Assembly (NCBI GenBank): GCA_918807975.1 | Contig: OU964924.1 | Location: forward strand, 756,501-820,500 | Direction: 5' to 3' | DNA: 64,000 nucleotides | From: Aplidium turbinatum | Taxonomy: Eukaryota; Chordata; Ascidiacea; Aplousobranchia; Polyclinidae | Shown here: positions 32,303-45,600 of the stretch, piece by piece | Position numbering within the stretch: the first letter of the stretch is position 1 | How the letters are laid out: each line of letters opens with the position of its first letter | Made by a program: the position numbers and the translations under genes | The notes under the pieces: generated by a model | Databases searched by the model: none | The model's input: the letters and a program-made list of their open reading frames with translations, nothing else | Told to the model about the DNA's origin: nothing

Positions 32303-33617
32303 CTATAGGCCTATCACAATAAAACTGCAGGTTATTTTGGTCAAATCTTTCGCTACTTTTTCAAAAATATTTGGCTTTCTAAAGTGGGTGGGCCAGGCCC
32401 ACCCAGAAAATAAAGTAGGTAGGCCCAGGCCCACGAGGTTCATCTATCCCTGCTTAGAACCGGTTCCAAATTTGAACAAGATCCAAATAATGGAACCGGA
32501 ATAAGATATTCACCAAATGTTTGCCTCTGCCGCGTTCTGGCTCTGATCACACCCTTTTTGTGCGAAAATTTGATGCGCGTCTGCAAAGTGAGAGGGCACT
32601 TGCCGTGTATCTTAATCTTTGCTAAACATCACAGTTCGAAAGTCGTATGAAGATTGAAGAAGCTCTTTCTTTTTAACACTCAATCACACGACGAAAACAC
32701 TCACAGCAGCCATTGCAGATCAAGCGCAAAAATAGCATGCGCAAATATGCAAGTTTGCAACAGGGACGATTGTGCATGCTGTTCGGGAAAGTGCATCCTT
32801 CACATGACCATGTGTTGACCTGAACATCTTCACATCTGTTGACTGCCTCACTGGGATATGCTGACCAAGTTAACTTCTGTGTTTAAAACAAAATGTCACT
32901 TTTTACTAAAATGCATTGAAAATTCAAGCTCGTTTTGAAACAAACCGGCACGCAGTAGCCCACATCTTCTACCAGATCACACCAACAGAGTCTCCCAGAA
33001 TTTAGAAATTATATTTTAGAGAAAACAAATTCATACCAATACCACAGATATCCGGAGAAGCCTCAGTGATTATTATAGATACTGAGGTCAAGCAACAAAA
33101 AGTGACAAAAACGAATCACAAAAACTCCGTCTCGGCCATTCCACAATCAAGCACCACAGTGACAGTGAGGACGATCAGCCGGTTATAAGTTTCCACAACT
33201 TTCAAAAACTACAAACACTGACAGCGAATCTTCGACATCCTTAAATGAGACGCAATCCGCACGGCATTGTACGACGTTTTTGTATCGGCAATGTAAATAA
33301 AAAATACAAAGTTTACTTTGGGAATAATCAGTTAGATTTGACGGTTGGCACAGAAGTCGTCAGGTTCTCAACAATGGCCAAAGAAAATCTTTAATACTTT
33401 CATAAATCACGATTATTATTAATCAGCCTACTTGACAAAACAAATCATTTCTGAACTTCATGCTTTGATGAGGACAACTGCCATGACGAGCAAACCAATT
33501 CCTTACAAGCCGCAGCACGTCATCCCTTCACAGTTGACTGAACACCAATGTCATCATACCATGACGTCGTCGACCCGCGTCCATGGCGACCGCACACTCG
33601 ATGACGCGTGTGTGATG

Positions 33618-36600
33618 TCACGGTGTGCGGCGGCTCACCAACAACGAGGAAGGAAGGAGTGAGGCATCGGGGGCCACTAGGTAGCGGTAGATGGATAGTG
33701 GGGAGGTGCTGTCAGCTTCGACCAAGGTGTCGACCGTGGATTGCCATTCAGAGAACTTGACTCCGGAACTCTGGAATAACAAAATATTTAAAACGTTCCT
33801 GAGGAAGGTTTTGCTTCATAAATTAATTGGGCGAGAAATCCACCGCGAACGGTGGAAAACGATTTCAAGCGATAAACAACGCAGCTGGACACATTGCTCA
33901 TCTATTGCAGTTGATTCGGTTCGGAAGTGCCCTGTGCCAAAGTGAAGATGCTTACTGGCAACGACAACATGCATGGCAATGAGTGCGCACGAAACATACT
34001 GTCGCGAGCTCAAAGCATAAAGTTCAAAGAGCTCAAAGTTCCGTCATTGTTACTTCTAGATCATGTTCTAGATTCAAACCATCCCTAGTCCCTACCCGTC
34101 ATCAATGCGTTCATAGTTGGTGATAATAGACTCTATGACGTCATAGTTACCAGTTCAAGGTTAAGCCGGTCGGTAGCCTTGGACGGGAGGTTGTAGTGAA
34201 TGCGCCAGAACTGGACCAGACTTTTCAGGTTGCCAAGGACGCTCTGGCTGTCGCTTAGTTGGGACAGGGCTGCCAAGTATCTACAAAATGAGCATTGCAT
34301 TCAGTTTAGGTTGGACTCCACGCAATGTAATCATGGCATCAATATGGAAGTTATTTTGAAAATATCAGCGGAAATCCTTCAATCAATCGAAGTTCGTGTT
34401 GTGCGAAGGAACAATATTTTCACTCGCTGTGATAAAGCAACTTTTATGGTAACTGACGCAATTCAATAGATTTCAAATATTTTCATGCATAAATTACAAA
34501 ACTTCAGCACCACATTCGAGGGGGGGGGGCATAGTCGCAAAACGCCTTTGATCGCCACTTACTTGGGAATTTTGTCCTCCCTGTGAGCAAAGATGAAGAT
34601 GAGGAGAATCGTGTTCAAACAACTCACGTTTTCCTGAAGACACAAAAAAGATGATGGTCAGTTTGCGGAGTCAACTTTCAACAGGTCGATCACAGCTAAC
34701 TCCAAGAGACGAGTTTGCCTTCAAACCGGAAGCGTTTTAACTTGTTCGTGTGGTGGGATTTGAACCATAAACATAGATTCAGTTACTGAGAGCGGTTTCG
34801 TCAAATATTGTTTCGTCATAACCTGCGTTATGTACTGATGAGAAAGCCAATGTACTGATGAGGAAGCCAATGTACACATGAGGAAGCCAACGTACTGATG
34901 AGGAAGCCAATGTACACATGAGGAAGCCAATGTACTGATGAGGGAGCCAATGTACTGATGAGGGAGCCAATGTACTGATGAGGAAGCCAATGTAATGATG
35001 AGGGAGCCAACGTACTAATGAGGGAGCCAATGTACTTATGAGGGAGGCAATGTACTGATGAGGGAGCCAATGTACTGATGAGGGAGCCAACGTACTGATG
35101 AGGGAGCCAACGTACTGATGAGGGAGCCAACGTACTGATGAAGAAGCCAATGTACTAATGAGGGAGCCAATGTACTAATGAGGAAGCCAATGTACTGATG
35201 AGGGAGCCAATGTACTAATGAGGGAGCCAATGTACTTATGAGGGAGGCAATGTACTGATGAAGAAGCCAATGTACTGATGAGGAAGTCAACGTACTGATG
35301 AGGGAGCCAATGTACTAATGAGGGAGCCAATGTACTTATGAGGGAGGCAATGTACTGATGAAGCAACAAATGTACTGATGAGGAAGCCAATGTACACATG
35401 AGGAAGCCAACGTACTGATGAGAAAGCCAATGTACTGATGAGGAAGCCAATGTACACATGAGGAAGCCAACGTACTGATGAGGGAGCCAACGTACTGATG
35501 AAGAAGCCAATGTACTGATGAGGAAGCCAACGTACTGATGAGGGAGCCAACGTACTGATGAAGAAGCCAATGTACTGATGAGGAAGCCAACGTACTGATG
35601 AGGGAGCCAACGTACTGATGAAGAAGCCAATGTACTGATGAGGGAGGCAATGTACTGATGAGGGAGCCAATGTACTGATGAGGGAGCCAATGTACTGACT
35701 ACTTGATCACACCACGGTCATATACGGTAATTCACTGTTGGCCAGTTCTAATCATGATGTTGAACGAATTGTCGTCATAATTACTTCGATTGTTCGATCA
35801 CTGGACCTCGATAACCCGACCACCAAGGTGACATCAACAACTTATCAACTTCGTTACTCCAAGAGAAGCCAGCAGGGAACTCACTTGCGACACAGTGGGG
35901 ACAGTCAACAATCTGATGAGGCTCGACAACACTTCCACGAGGGATTCCGTGCTGGAGTACCAGTTCAATAAACGATTCCGACCGATGTATTCTGAACAGA
36001 AGGAAGATGATGAGATTGTTACCAAACTACTATCATTGGAAATTATGACCCTTCAAGTCTCGTTGATGAGTCTAATGTTTCAATGTAATCTAACATGAAC
36101 AAGAAATCTAATACCAAGTTTGCAAAAGAGCAATTAAAGTGCGTTGTTGGCGATAAAGATAATTACTGTTGGGATTTTTTATCGGGTCTGCTACTATTCG
36201 GCGAGTCCGATTCGACTAGTCCGATTCGGCGAGTTCCCTATTCGGCGAGAGCCCTTTTCGGCGAGTGCCCTATTCGGCGAGTTTTTGAAATTTTTGAAAG
36301 GAAATTATCGGGTACCGTAGCCTAATTACAATTGCCGTTTTTACATCGTTTTAACGTCGCTAAACGTTGAAATCGTGCAGAAAGGAATAAAAAGAAAATG
36401 TTTGAACTGTTAAATTAAAATTCGTCATGTCAGTTCAGTTATTTTTATTTCTGACCATCATATGAAAAACAATACACGTCAACATAGCAAAGGTAGAAGC
36501 GACAAAACGCGAACGTTAAAACGTGCTTGGATGTTTCTCAGTTTCAACGTATCCTAGTCAGCAAAAGCACCCTTTTCTACACGATTTCAACGTTTAGCGA

Positions 36601-39600
36601 CGTTAAAACGATAGGCCACACACTTGGTTAGCCTTTTCATTCTGTTACTACAATGTAAAAATGAACTGTTAGGCTAACTGGGTTCTTGGAACAAATTTTT
36701 GCTGGTCGGGATAACTAGGCTACGGTAGCCTACCCGATAATTTCCTTTCAATCTAAGCTGTAGGAGTGTAGGTCACACATTTGTTGATCCAAACTAATCA
36801 TTTTAACCATAGGCGCCTAAGCCGTGGGGACCAGGCCCCCACGCATATTTCCGCGTGGGAGCAACTTTTTATGCTGCATTGATACATAAAACAATAGATG
36901 AACTAGCGGTCGGCAGCAGGAAAACATTTTTAAATGCAAACCGCAACAGCTTTGCAGTAAATAATCACTAGAACGAGTAGCGATGCTACAATCCCACCCC
37001 AGACAAAAAAATCTGTCATATTTACGTTGATTTAACGTCTGCAGACGCTTGCAAACAGCCTCGCTGTCGCTTTCGAAAGTCGAAACCTCTGCAGAGAATT
37101 GTCGCGGCAGTGAATCGGTTGCTGTGAAAATGAAGTTGAAGTCTCGGCCCGAGGTTACCACTAACCAACGTAACAAGGGCTGGTACAAACCGCACTGCCC
37201 ACAGTCGCACAAGCGGCATAATCAACACAACAACGGACTCGCGCAAACTGCATGGCGCACACACGTCCGTTGCCATAGAAACCCGATCAAAGGCGGGAAA
37301 TATGCGCATCTTTTGTTTCATCTGCAACACGAAAACGGGCGTATTACAGCGAATTGAAACTTGAAAGCTGGTCAGCCATAAGTTGCGATATTGTAGTGAA
37401 AAGGGAGCAATGTCAAGTCGAAAACTTAATCAAACGTCTCTCTGTAAATATTTTTCAAGGGCTGTTTACGGATGTCAGCAACTTTTAAATTTATTAAAGG
37501 TGACGTGCTGTTGAATTGATGTAAACATGAATGATTTTGCTTTCAACAGGTATATTTTCAAGCATATGATCAAGTTAGTATTTTCATTCCATTTACAGTA
37601 TACCTTTTAGTAAACCTTTTCGTCTCTTGTTTCATGCTAATAAATCCAGTTCGTTGCTGAACTTTATGTTGTGCTTAGCTTAAAGAGTCGCAGTCCATCA
37701 ACCGCTAGCCAACGCAGACGCATAGCATGTGTTTTGGTCGAGCTTTGTTTATAATAATTAATTAACGGCAGGTCGAACGTAGCGATAACTCCGAGTGTGG
37801 CAATAAAAGCAATCCTAGTGTGACGACATAATTACGTCATCCATCTGCGTGACATTTCGCTGAATTTACGTTGCTGCTGATGAAACACGCTTTCGCCCCC
37901 ACGGCCAAAAAATAGTTAGGCGCCTATGATTTTAACTATTCAAAAGTACTAACTTATAGACATAAACATTATTTTTTTTGTAACATTTTCTTTGTTTTAT
38001 TTTTCCTTCATATCTTAAATTTTTCTGAAGGTGATGCAACCTTGCCAAATTTCTTTCAACTCAATAACTTACTTCGGTCACAAGCACGTTTTAACGTTCG
38101 CGTTTTGTCGCTTCTACCTTTTTCTACACCTTTGCTATGTTGATGTGAATTGTTTTTGATATCATGATCAGAAATAAAAACAACTGAACTGACATGACGA
38201 ATTCAAGCACGTTTTAACGTTCGCGTTTTGTCGCTTCTACCTTTGCTATGTTGACGTGTATTGTTTTTCATATGATGGTCAAAAATAAAAATAACTGAAC
38301 TGACATGACGAATTTTAATTTAAAATAGTTCAACCATTTTATTTTTATTCCTTTCTGCACGATTTCAACGTTTAGCGACGTTAAAACGATGTAAAAACGG
38401 CAATTGTAATTAGGCTACGGTACCCGATAATTTCCTTTTAAAAATTTCAAAAACTCGCCGAATAGGGCACTCGCCGAATAGGAAACTCGCCGAATCGGAC
38501 TAGTCGAATCGGACTCACCGAAACGGGCCATTCCGTTTTTTATCATTTGCTTTAAAAATAGGTAACTTTAAGTGTAAAGTTCTTGAACGGTCTGCAATGT
38601 CTAGAATACACTGTATGTTGGTAAATATTGCGATTTGTGCATTGTGGGGGTATATTTGCAGCAACAATTAATTTATTGCTCGCAGTTAAAGAATGGTTAC
38701 TGCTGCAAAGTTGAAGTTTTGCCGCTGAGCTTTTTGACTTTGCAGCTACCCCAGATAGCAAAATCCTTGATTTTTACATTGATTTAACGTCTGCAGGCTT
38801 TGAATCAATGTAAAAATGACGTATTTTGCTATCTGGATCTCTTCTTTATCATTAGTCATTGCCACCTTCACAATATCACCATCACCTGCTTGTATAGGAT
38901 CGATCCTCTTCAGATGCTCGTTGGTGAGGACAACGCATCGGAGGAACATGTTTGAATCCACAAGATTGTCATTGATCTCTCGGACGAGTTGCATAAACTG
39001 GAAAGACACAGAATCATTAATCACCTGGCTGAACGGTCCCACGCATGACGTACTCAACAGAGGCCATGTCATCGTGCGTGCTGGAGTCTAAACTGGAGGC
39101 GAACATGTTTTCATGACTTTGACATACCATATTGAAAAGATATGTATAAAAAGTTGAAGTGAACGTTTTTTACCTTAAATATTTATCTTTTATGAAAAAG
39201 TTTGCTAGAAAATCAATTTTTAATTGTATATTCATTCGCCACTTGCGCAAGCATATTAAAACGATGCAGAGTTGCCAGGTGTGAAAACCCCAACAGATAT
39301 TTGTGTGCTTTAATCGGTACTGTCCAGTTGTTCTGTTATTGAATTCACACAATTGTTTTAACATACCCTTGTTTGAACAGGAAAAATCTACAAGAACTAT
39401 CTTTACTTTTCAAAAACGCAGAAAAGTCTTAGTTTTTAAAATACTTTTTTTTTCTTTCAATTTTAATATAATTCCTATGTGATGAAACTTTACTAAACGT
39501 TTCATTTAGCAGCTTTATCTGCAGTTTTTATAATTTATATATTGAACAATTTTTTTAATTTTACTCAGCTTTGTTTTGAAAATTGCACTCCTTTTCATGG

Positions 39601-42600
39601 CATTTCCTTTAAAAAGTTAATTGTTTTAAACTTCTGGCAACACTGATATTGTGTTCTATAACTGAATTAAATTTTGCGGTAGTTTTTAAGGTGCTTGCTG
39701 TTGAAATGTTATTTAGGGTAGGATATTTGGATAAATGAAATGTTGATTCATTGAAATACTGGCCATGCAAACAAATATTGAGTAGCCTACCGAGGCTGAA
39801 GGCCAGCTAGCGAATGCCGGTAGCCGCGTCGGTTTTGGTAAAATAATGTTAGGCTACTTGAGGGCACACCCAGAAGTGTTATGAAATTGTGTGAAAAGTA
39901 ACTTACTGTACGGTACCTTTGAGAATGATGGGAATTGTTGAGGCTAGCTTTTTTTTTTCCAAATTGGTGTAGCTGTTTTTATTTTTAGTAGAGGTGTAGT
40001 ATATTAAACGCATGATTGCAGGGTCAGCCTTCAGCTCTTGAGCCTAAAATTGCTTGCATGGTCAGTATTTCAAGGTCGCCATGGCTCAGACAAATCTAGA
40101 AATCCTATGCAGCATTTTGAAATTCTACTTTAGAAAAATAATTGCTTAGTCTGGCTAGACTTGTGCAGGCTAATACTTTACTACACTGTAGAACAGTACA
40201 GCAAAAATGTGGCATGAAGGCACCCAGGAATCAAGAGACACTCTCATTTTCGAACCTGGTTTTAAAATTTTGTTGCAGTCTAAAATACCCGATTGTTCTA
40301 TACTGTGCATGTAGTATAAATAGGAATAGTCTAATGTGGTATAAGAAGGAATAGTCTAACAAACGCTTTTAAGTTTGTGTGCATTAATAAAAATTTAGTC
40401 TCCAATTTTGAGACCAGCAAAGTTTTTTAAAAAAAAGCAAAACGTTAACATGTTTAGATTGTTCTTATAAAAACTGTGCATTTAAATTGTGCTGCTTAAA
40501 GTTTGATAAGTTGAATTTGGTCAGTTCATGCGGTCTCAAAGCATCATTTGTGACCTTAATTTTGTCAAACTTGTGCCATTGCAAAGTGTACCCTATAGTT
40601 AGTGCAGGCATAGTTTTCATTACATCTTCATTTTCATGTATATTTCAAAGTATGTTAAGAGGTTATTTGATATTTAATTAAGATGGGTAGAAAATGTTGT
40701 GTGACTAATTGCCATGGAAATTATGATGAGGCAAACAAAAAAACAACTTTTCGTTTACCTCGAAATCCTGAAGAGAAATGTACCATATGCATATACCAGG
40801 TGACACAGTTTGCCAATGGGTACTTTATGGTTATATCATGTTTCATGAAGTTGTTAACCACTGTTGCAGAACCTCGTTATGTCGTGTTTTTCACTTTATA
40901 TCAGATCAATACCAGTTATCTGTGAACAAAAAGTATGCAGCTACATTGGCCAATATTATGTTTAAAAATTATTGTTGTCTATTTTCACCTGTATCAGAAA
41001 AGGAAGTAAAACAAAAGATTTTAAAACTTATGCATTAAAAACTTGTTTTTTGTTTGTTTTTCTTTGTTGTTGAGACATCTGTAAGGACTGTTATAGAACT
41101 TCTTTAAATGTCCATTTTCATTCCTGAGAAGTCCTTGCACTGATATTATTTAAAGTTGTCGTAACAGATAATTTTTTCGTTCATTATCTGAACTAAAGTA
41201 GCACCACATTAGTTGCGCAACCAGGGGGGCTTGGTTTAGCCCCCCCCCCCCACTTTACTAAAATCCTGGTTGCGCTACTGGCCACAGTCCTTTCATGTAG
41301 TAGTTTTGACCATGTAGGTACAATGGTACATTGTATTTTTGTGAATCAGCTCTATACAAAATAATAACTTCAAAGTTAAAACCTTACACATCTACTGTAA
41401 TTGTTTTATTATTGTAACACACACGGGAACAACTATTCATTGGAATAGACTATGTCAAGCATATGAAATGCCATGGATGAAAATGTATTTTACATTTTGA
41501 AATTTAAAAGCAAAATTTTCATTATAATTGTTTTAGGTTTAAATATACTGTGTTTGCAATGCAATATGTCAATGAAAATGTTCGCCTCCAGTTTAGACTC
41601 CAGCACGCACGTTGGTTTGGCCTCTCTGGAAAGACACAGAATCATTAATCACCTGGCTGAACGGTCCCACGCCATTGTTACCAGTCAGTCTCAGGACTGT
41701 AGGCCCGCGAGGAAGACGTGAATGCGCCAATTGCGCCATAGAACAAACGTCGAGTATGAAAGCAAACAAGGAGACGACAAATTTATCGATATCACCACTA
41801 GGGGGTGGTGATTGGACAAAAGTGTCCAGTCCGAGTCACAAACTACCTTGGCCGTGCAGTCCATGGAAGCCTCGCACCTCTGGAACGCCTCCACATTGTT
41901 CCTCATGATCGTGGAAAGGAAGTCGAACGATCCTTGGATCACCATCTCGTTCCTTACCTCGGAAGCTAGGATCACACGGATGGTGTCCTGTGGGAAGAAA
42001 TGTTGATTAAAAGTACTCCAGATGAGAACCGAACCACTTTAGGATTATGGAAAGGAAGTCGGATGTCAAATGACGCAAAAACAGTGGAAGGCGGTAAAAA
42101 GATATAGAGATGTCCCATTGTTCAAAAAAGATTTCTTATAAAGCTCGGATTATCAAGTGATAATCCGAGCTTTGTAAGAAATCTTTTTTGAACAATGGGA
42201 CACCGCTGTCACAATATTGCTTCTATCTCTTACACGTAAAGAGACTTTGTAAACATTGATGACGTAGTTTATTGGGATATCAAAGTTTAAACAGTCAGAT
42301 AAATGGTCGAAAAGTTCTACTTGTGAGATCATAGATGAAATGCTTGAACTGACGAATGGTTCACCACTTCCAACTCGTGAAGAAATCAAATTCTGAACAG
42401 CAAACGTCTTCGTCGATTTCAATGTAAATATACACTACTACTAGCAACAGCTGCTTTACAATTGGCAATAACTTCCACTTTCAAAATCTATTCAGTATCG
42501 GCTGGACCTCTACAATCGTCTTCTATTTACTTTCGTTACAACTTCTCATCCCCATAACACACAACCCTAATCACGCAGCCATTGCTTGAATAAGTTGCTT

Positions 42601-45600
42601 GGACCAGAAGCTTCTAGAATCTAGAGACTAGAGTAATATGATATCACAAGAACTCATTCTTCTGGTCAACAAGTCAGAGAAGTTTCGAGAATCGTACGTA
42701 TGCAGAAACGTCTAGTAGCAGGTTTCGCAATAAAATATTGCGTTATTAAAGGTTACCGTAGGTCAATGATCGACGAAACACCACAACAGAATTAAACAAT
42801 ACGATAGTTCACCTATTCTAGGGTCCACAAATGTAGTCTGTTGCGAGACTACGCATGTTGATTAGAGTCAGTATTACAAAAATTAAGCTAACTTCTAAAC
42901 AATAAAATATTCGAACAATACATCACGCACTGTCAGCCAACATCAACCCAAACCTAGTCTCGACCCCATACCAACCTCAACTAAATCCTTATCCAGCAGA
43001 AACATTTGATGGACCTTGTTCGTCTTCCCTCTGAGGAAAGCCTCCATGGCGCGAGTGATCCAGAACCGTATCAAGGAGTTGGATGGTTCTCTTTTCAGCT
43101 TCTCGACGATCATGCTCATGAGCCCTCTGTGCCCCTGGTACGCCCCACACGACCGGAAGTTGATCAACCCGGTGGGGAGGTCGAGGTTACGCGCAACTGT
43201 AATGACGTCACAAACACACTTAGCAAACCTAGATTGGAGGATTGTCCGGAAGACGCATCTTCAGAAGTGATGCACACCGACTCTTCATGGGTGAACTAAC
43301 ACAACGAGTAATTGAAGACAACTCTTGCAGCGGAGAAGTATATTTAATGAAAGGTCATCACAATATTTATGAGAACAAATCCAAGTAATGGATGCTACGT
43401 CACTGACTTGCCAATGCCTTGAGTTGGTCGAGTTCGTTCTGTGAGAGGAGGAAGTATCGGTTGTCATGGTTATCTGCCACCGAGTGGATCAAACGTAGGA
43501 ACTGGATTTGAGCAAAAGTGTCCTGGAACAACAGAGTCACGTCACCATACGGCGGAGGAAGTAATAAGCTTGGAAGTGCCACCTATCCGTGCACGTGCAA
43601 TCCGACTACAATCCGAGGCAACATTAACAATACTTTGTTCTATAACTTCAGTGGCTGCAATAAGCAATCAGACCCCCGGTAGGTTGCGCTACTCACCACG
43701 TTATAATCACTCCAGTTGGTGTCGCTCGAAGCGATTGGCGTCAAGGAGTTGGATTCCATCCAGATGATCTCTTCAGCTGAGCTGTGGAGTTCCACCAAGA
43801 AGTTGTTCTTCGATAATCGTTCTTGCACCTGGCAACACATTGATGACGTAATAAATCACATGCAGCAGCTACCGAAGTTTCCTCCGAGCAGTGACCTCAG
43901 CCAGAGCCGGCACGGACCGAGGAGACAACACCGCACGAAACTTTAACCTGTCAGAATTCAAACTCAAGCAAATATTAAGAATCGTGGATAGGTATCAACT
44001 GCAGGGTGTCGTGATTAGTGTTGAGTTTAATTTATTAATTTATATGTTTTGATCTTATTGAATAAATGTGGTTAGAACTGTTTGCTGTTAAACCCAATAG
44101 CTGATCAATTTCAATCCAATGTGAAGAGAGAATATTATCAATGATACACCAGGGATCCAGATCCTCACCTGGTCTCGGTTCTTGCCCAGGAGAAGATGAC
44201 TGATGATGTGGAAAAGATCAGCTCGGAAGACCTTCTGTTTCTGGTCAAGGATTTGGAAAAACAAGTCTCCTCCTGAAAGTGCAGATCGTTATTTGATGAT
44301 CTAAAAGAATTAAAAATTTCCTCCTGAAAAACCAAATCCAAAGGATCCTAATGACCCCATGAATCTAAGGATCCCATGATAACAGCTCAGTTACTGAACC
44401 ATCTACAGATAAAACGTGGCTTCTATTATATCGCATCAAACAAATCACCTTTAAGGAAAGAGAGCATGTGTGATGCCTGATGGTGATGAATTTATTCCCA
44501 AAATCTTTTAACAAGCAACATCAATCCATGCAATGTCGGATAACAACTGGAATAATAATTACTAATGACGGAGGCTTACCAAACAATTCGTGGAGGAATC
44601 CGTGTGTATTGGCGAGGAGATGCAACATCTGCATCATGTCACTGAGAGCGGGCTGCCCGTTTGCTTGAAGGCCAGGTAGGGGGCGATGGGCCGCGGTACA
44701 CATCTTCTCGAAGAAGTCAGGTAGCCCCAAAAGGAAATCTGAGGATACATCAAAACTTGAGAATCATTGATTAAAAGTGGTTCTTGAATTCAGATCAGTC
44801 CGCGATTATTCATCTGATTGAGTGGACTAGGAAATTGTGGCATTTAACATCGGCTGGTCTAATCGCTGAAGATTGATCGGCTGCAGGGATGCCGTAGATT
44901 ATGACGTCACTTTGGGTTAGTGCAACGTCATCAAGCGGTGTCTGGCCATTGTTTCATCATACCCACTCAAGATGAGACGCCACAATTGTACATTAGTATC
45001 GTCAGAGATTCCATAAACAAAAATTATCATCAAAGAAAGAAAATTACATTGATCAGCTAGCGAATGAGTAAAGCGTCGTGGTTGAGAAGGAGCAATCTTC
45101 CTGGCGTCAGCACTACCTGACTGTCGCTGCCAATTCTCGCTATACTCGATTGCCAAGAAACGAATGAAGTCACTTGCAAGCATCCCACCTTGATTGGCGT
45201 CCACTACCTTTACGGCGGTTCTAGCCAGGCCTTGGTCGTGCTTCTCCAAGGTGGAGTGACAGGAGGCGATGTGGTCCGAGTCGGACATGAATGCCGATAA
45301 TGTGTGGAAGAAGGTCGCATCCTTCTCATCAACCTTCAGTTGAGACATAAAGTCCCTGGAATATCAGTCAATCAGTTGACATCTGTTTGTATTGTTTACG
45401 TCAGCCGCTGGGCAACATTCCAGACGACAAATCAATCGTTTTTTACATTGATTCAACATCGTCTGCAAATGTTAAATCAATGTAAAAAAAAAACAGTTAA
45501 TTTGTTGTCTGGGATGCTGTGCAGGTTAGTGGAGTCTAGTTGATAGCAGACTTACGCGACACCGCTGATGTCTTCCAGCAGAATAGGAGGATGATCAGTC

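Larger units (their letters stand above)
30004..32452. mobile_element. hAT-type element with a second hAT inside
   Basis: The ends are CAGGGATGTAGGAACC and the inverse of CAGGGATAGATGAACC. Perfect CTTAGAAC duplications flank it at 29996-30003 and 32453-32460. Both sub-terminal regions carry GGTGGGCC and GGGGGGCGAGGCCCCCC-type runs. No transposase of its own is visible. The 31650-32302 hAT inserted into it later. Confidence 0.85.
39057..41625. mobile_element. THAP-bearing DNA transposon remnant (P or Kolobok type)
   Basis: About 70 bases at 39057-39127 (AGAGGCC...CGTGCGTGCTGGAGTCTAAA...GACATA) recur inverted at about 41559-41625, making terminal inverted repeats. A plus-strand THAP-domain start lies at 40683 inside. 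The remaining interior is AT-rich without a complete transposase. Instead of a short target duplication, 47-base direct repeats flank it (38998-39044 and 41626-41672). It fills most of the intron between TRPC4AP exons 13 and 14. The family is inferred from the THAP motif. Confidence 0.6.

Noticed and set aside
34721-35690. Minus-strand frames up to 171 codons with HQYIGSLISTLAPSSVHW repeats, resembling a membrane repeat protein
   Set aside because: They are all translations of a 20-base minisatellite inside a TRPC4AP intron; several frames are open equally.
36817-37357. Overlapping open frames of 100-130 codons on both strands
   Set aside because: They lie inside a non-coding hAT, show no motif and overlap each other in opposite directions.
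38748-38886. Reading TRPC4AP exon 14 through the adjacent MITE to a stop
   Set aside because: The frame is open, but donors at 38885 or 38879 give the phase needed for exon 15, so read-through is not required. It could still be a minor isoform.
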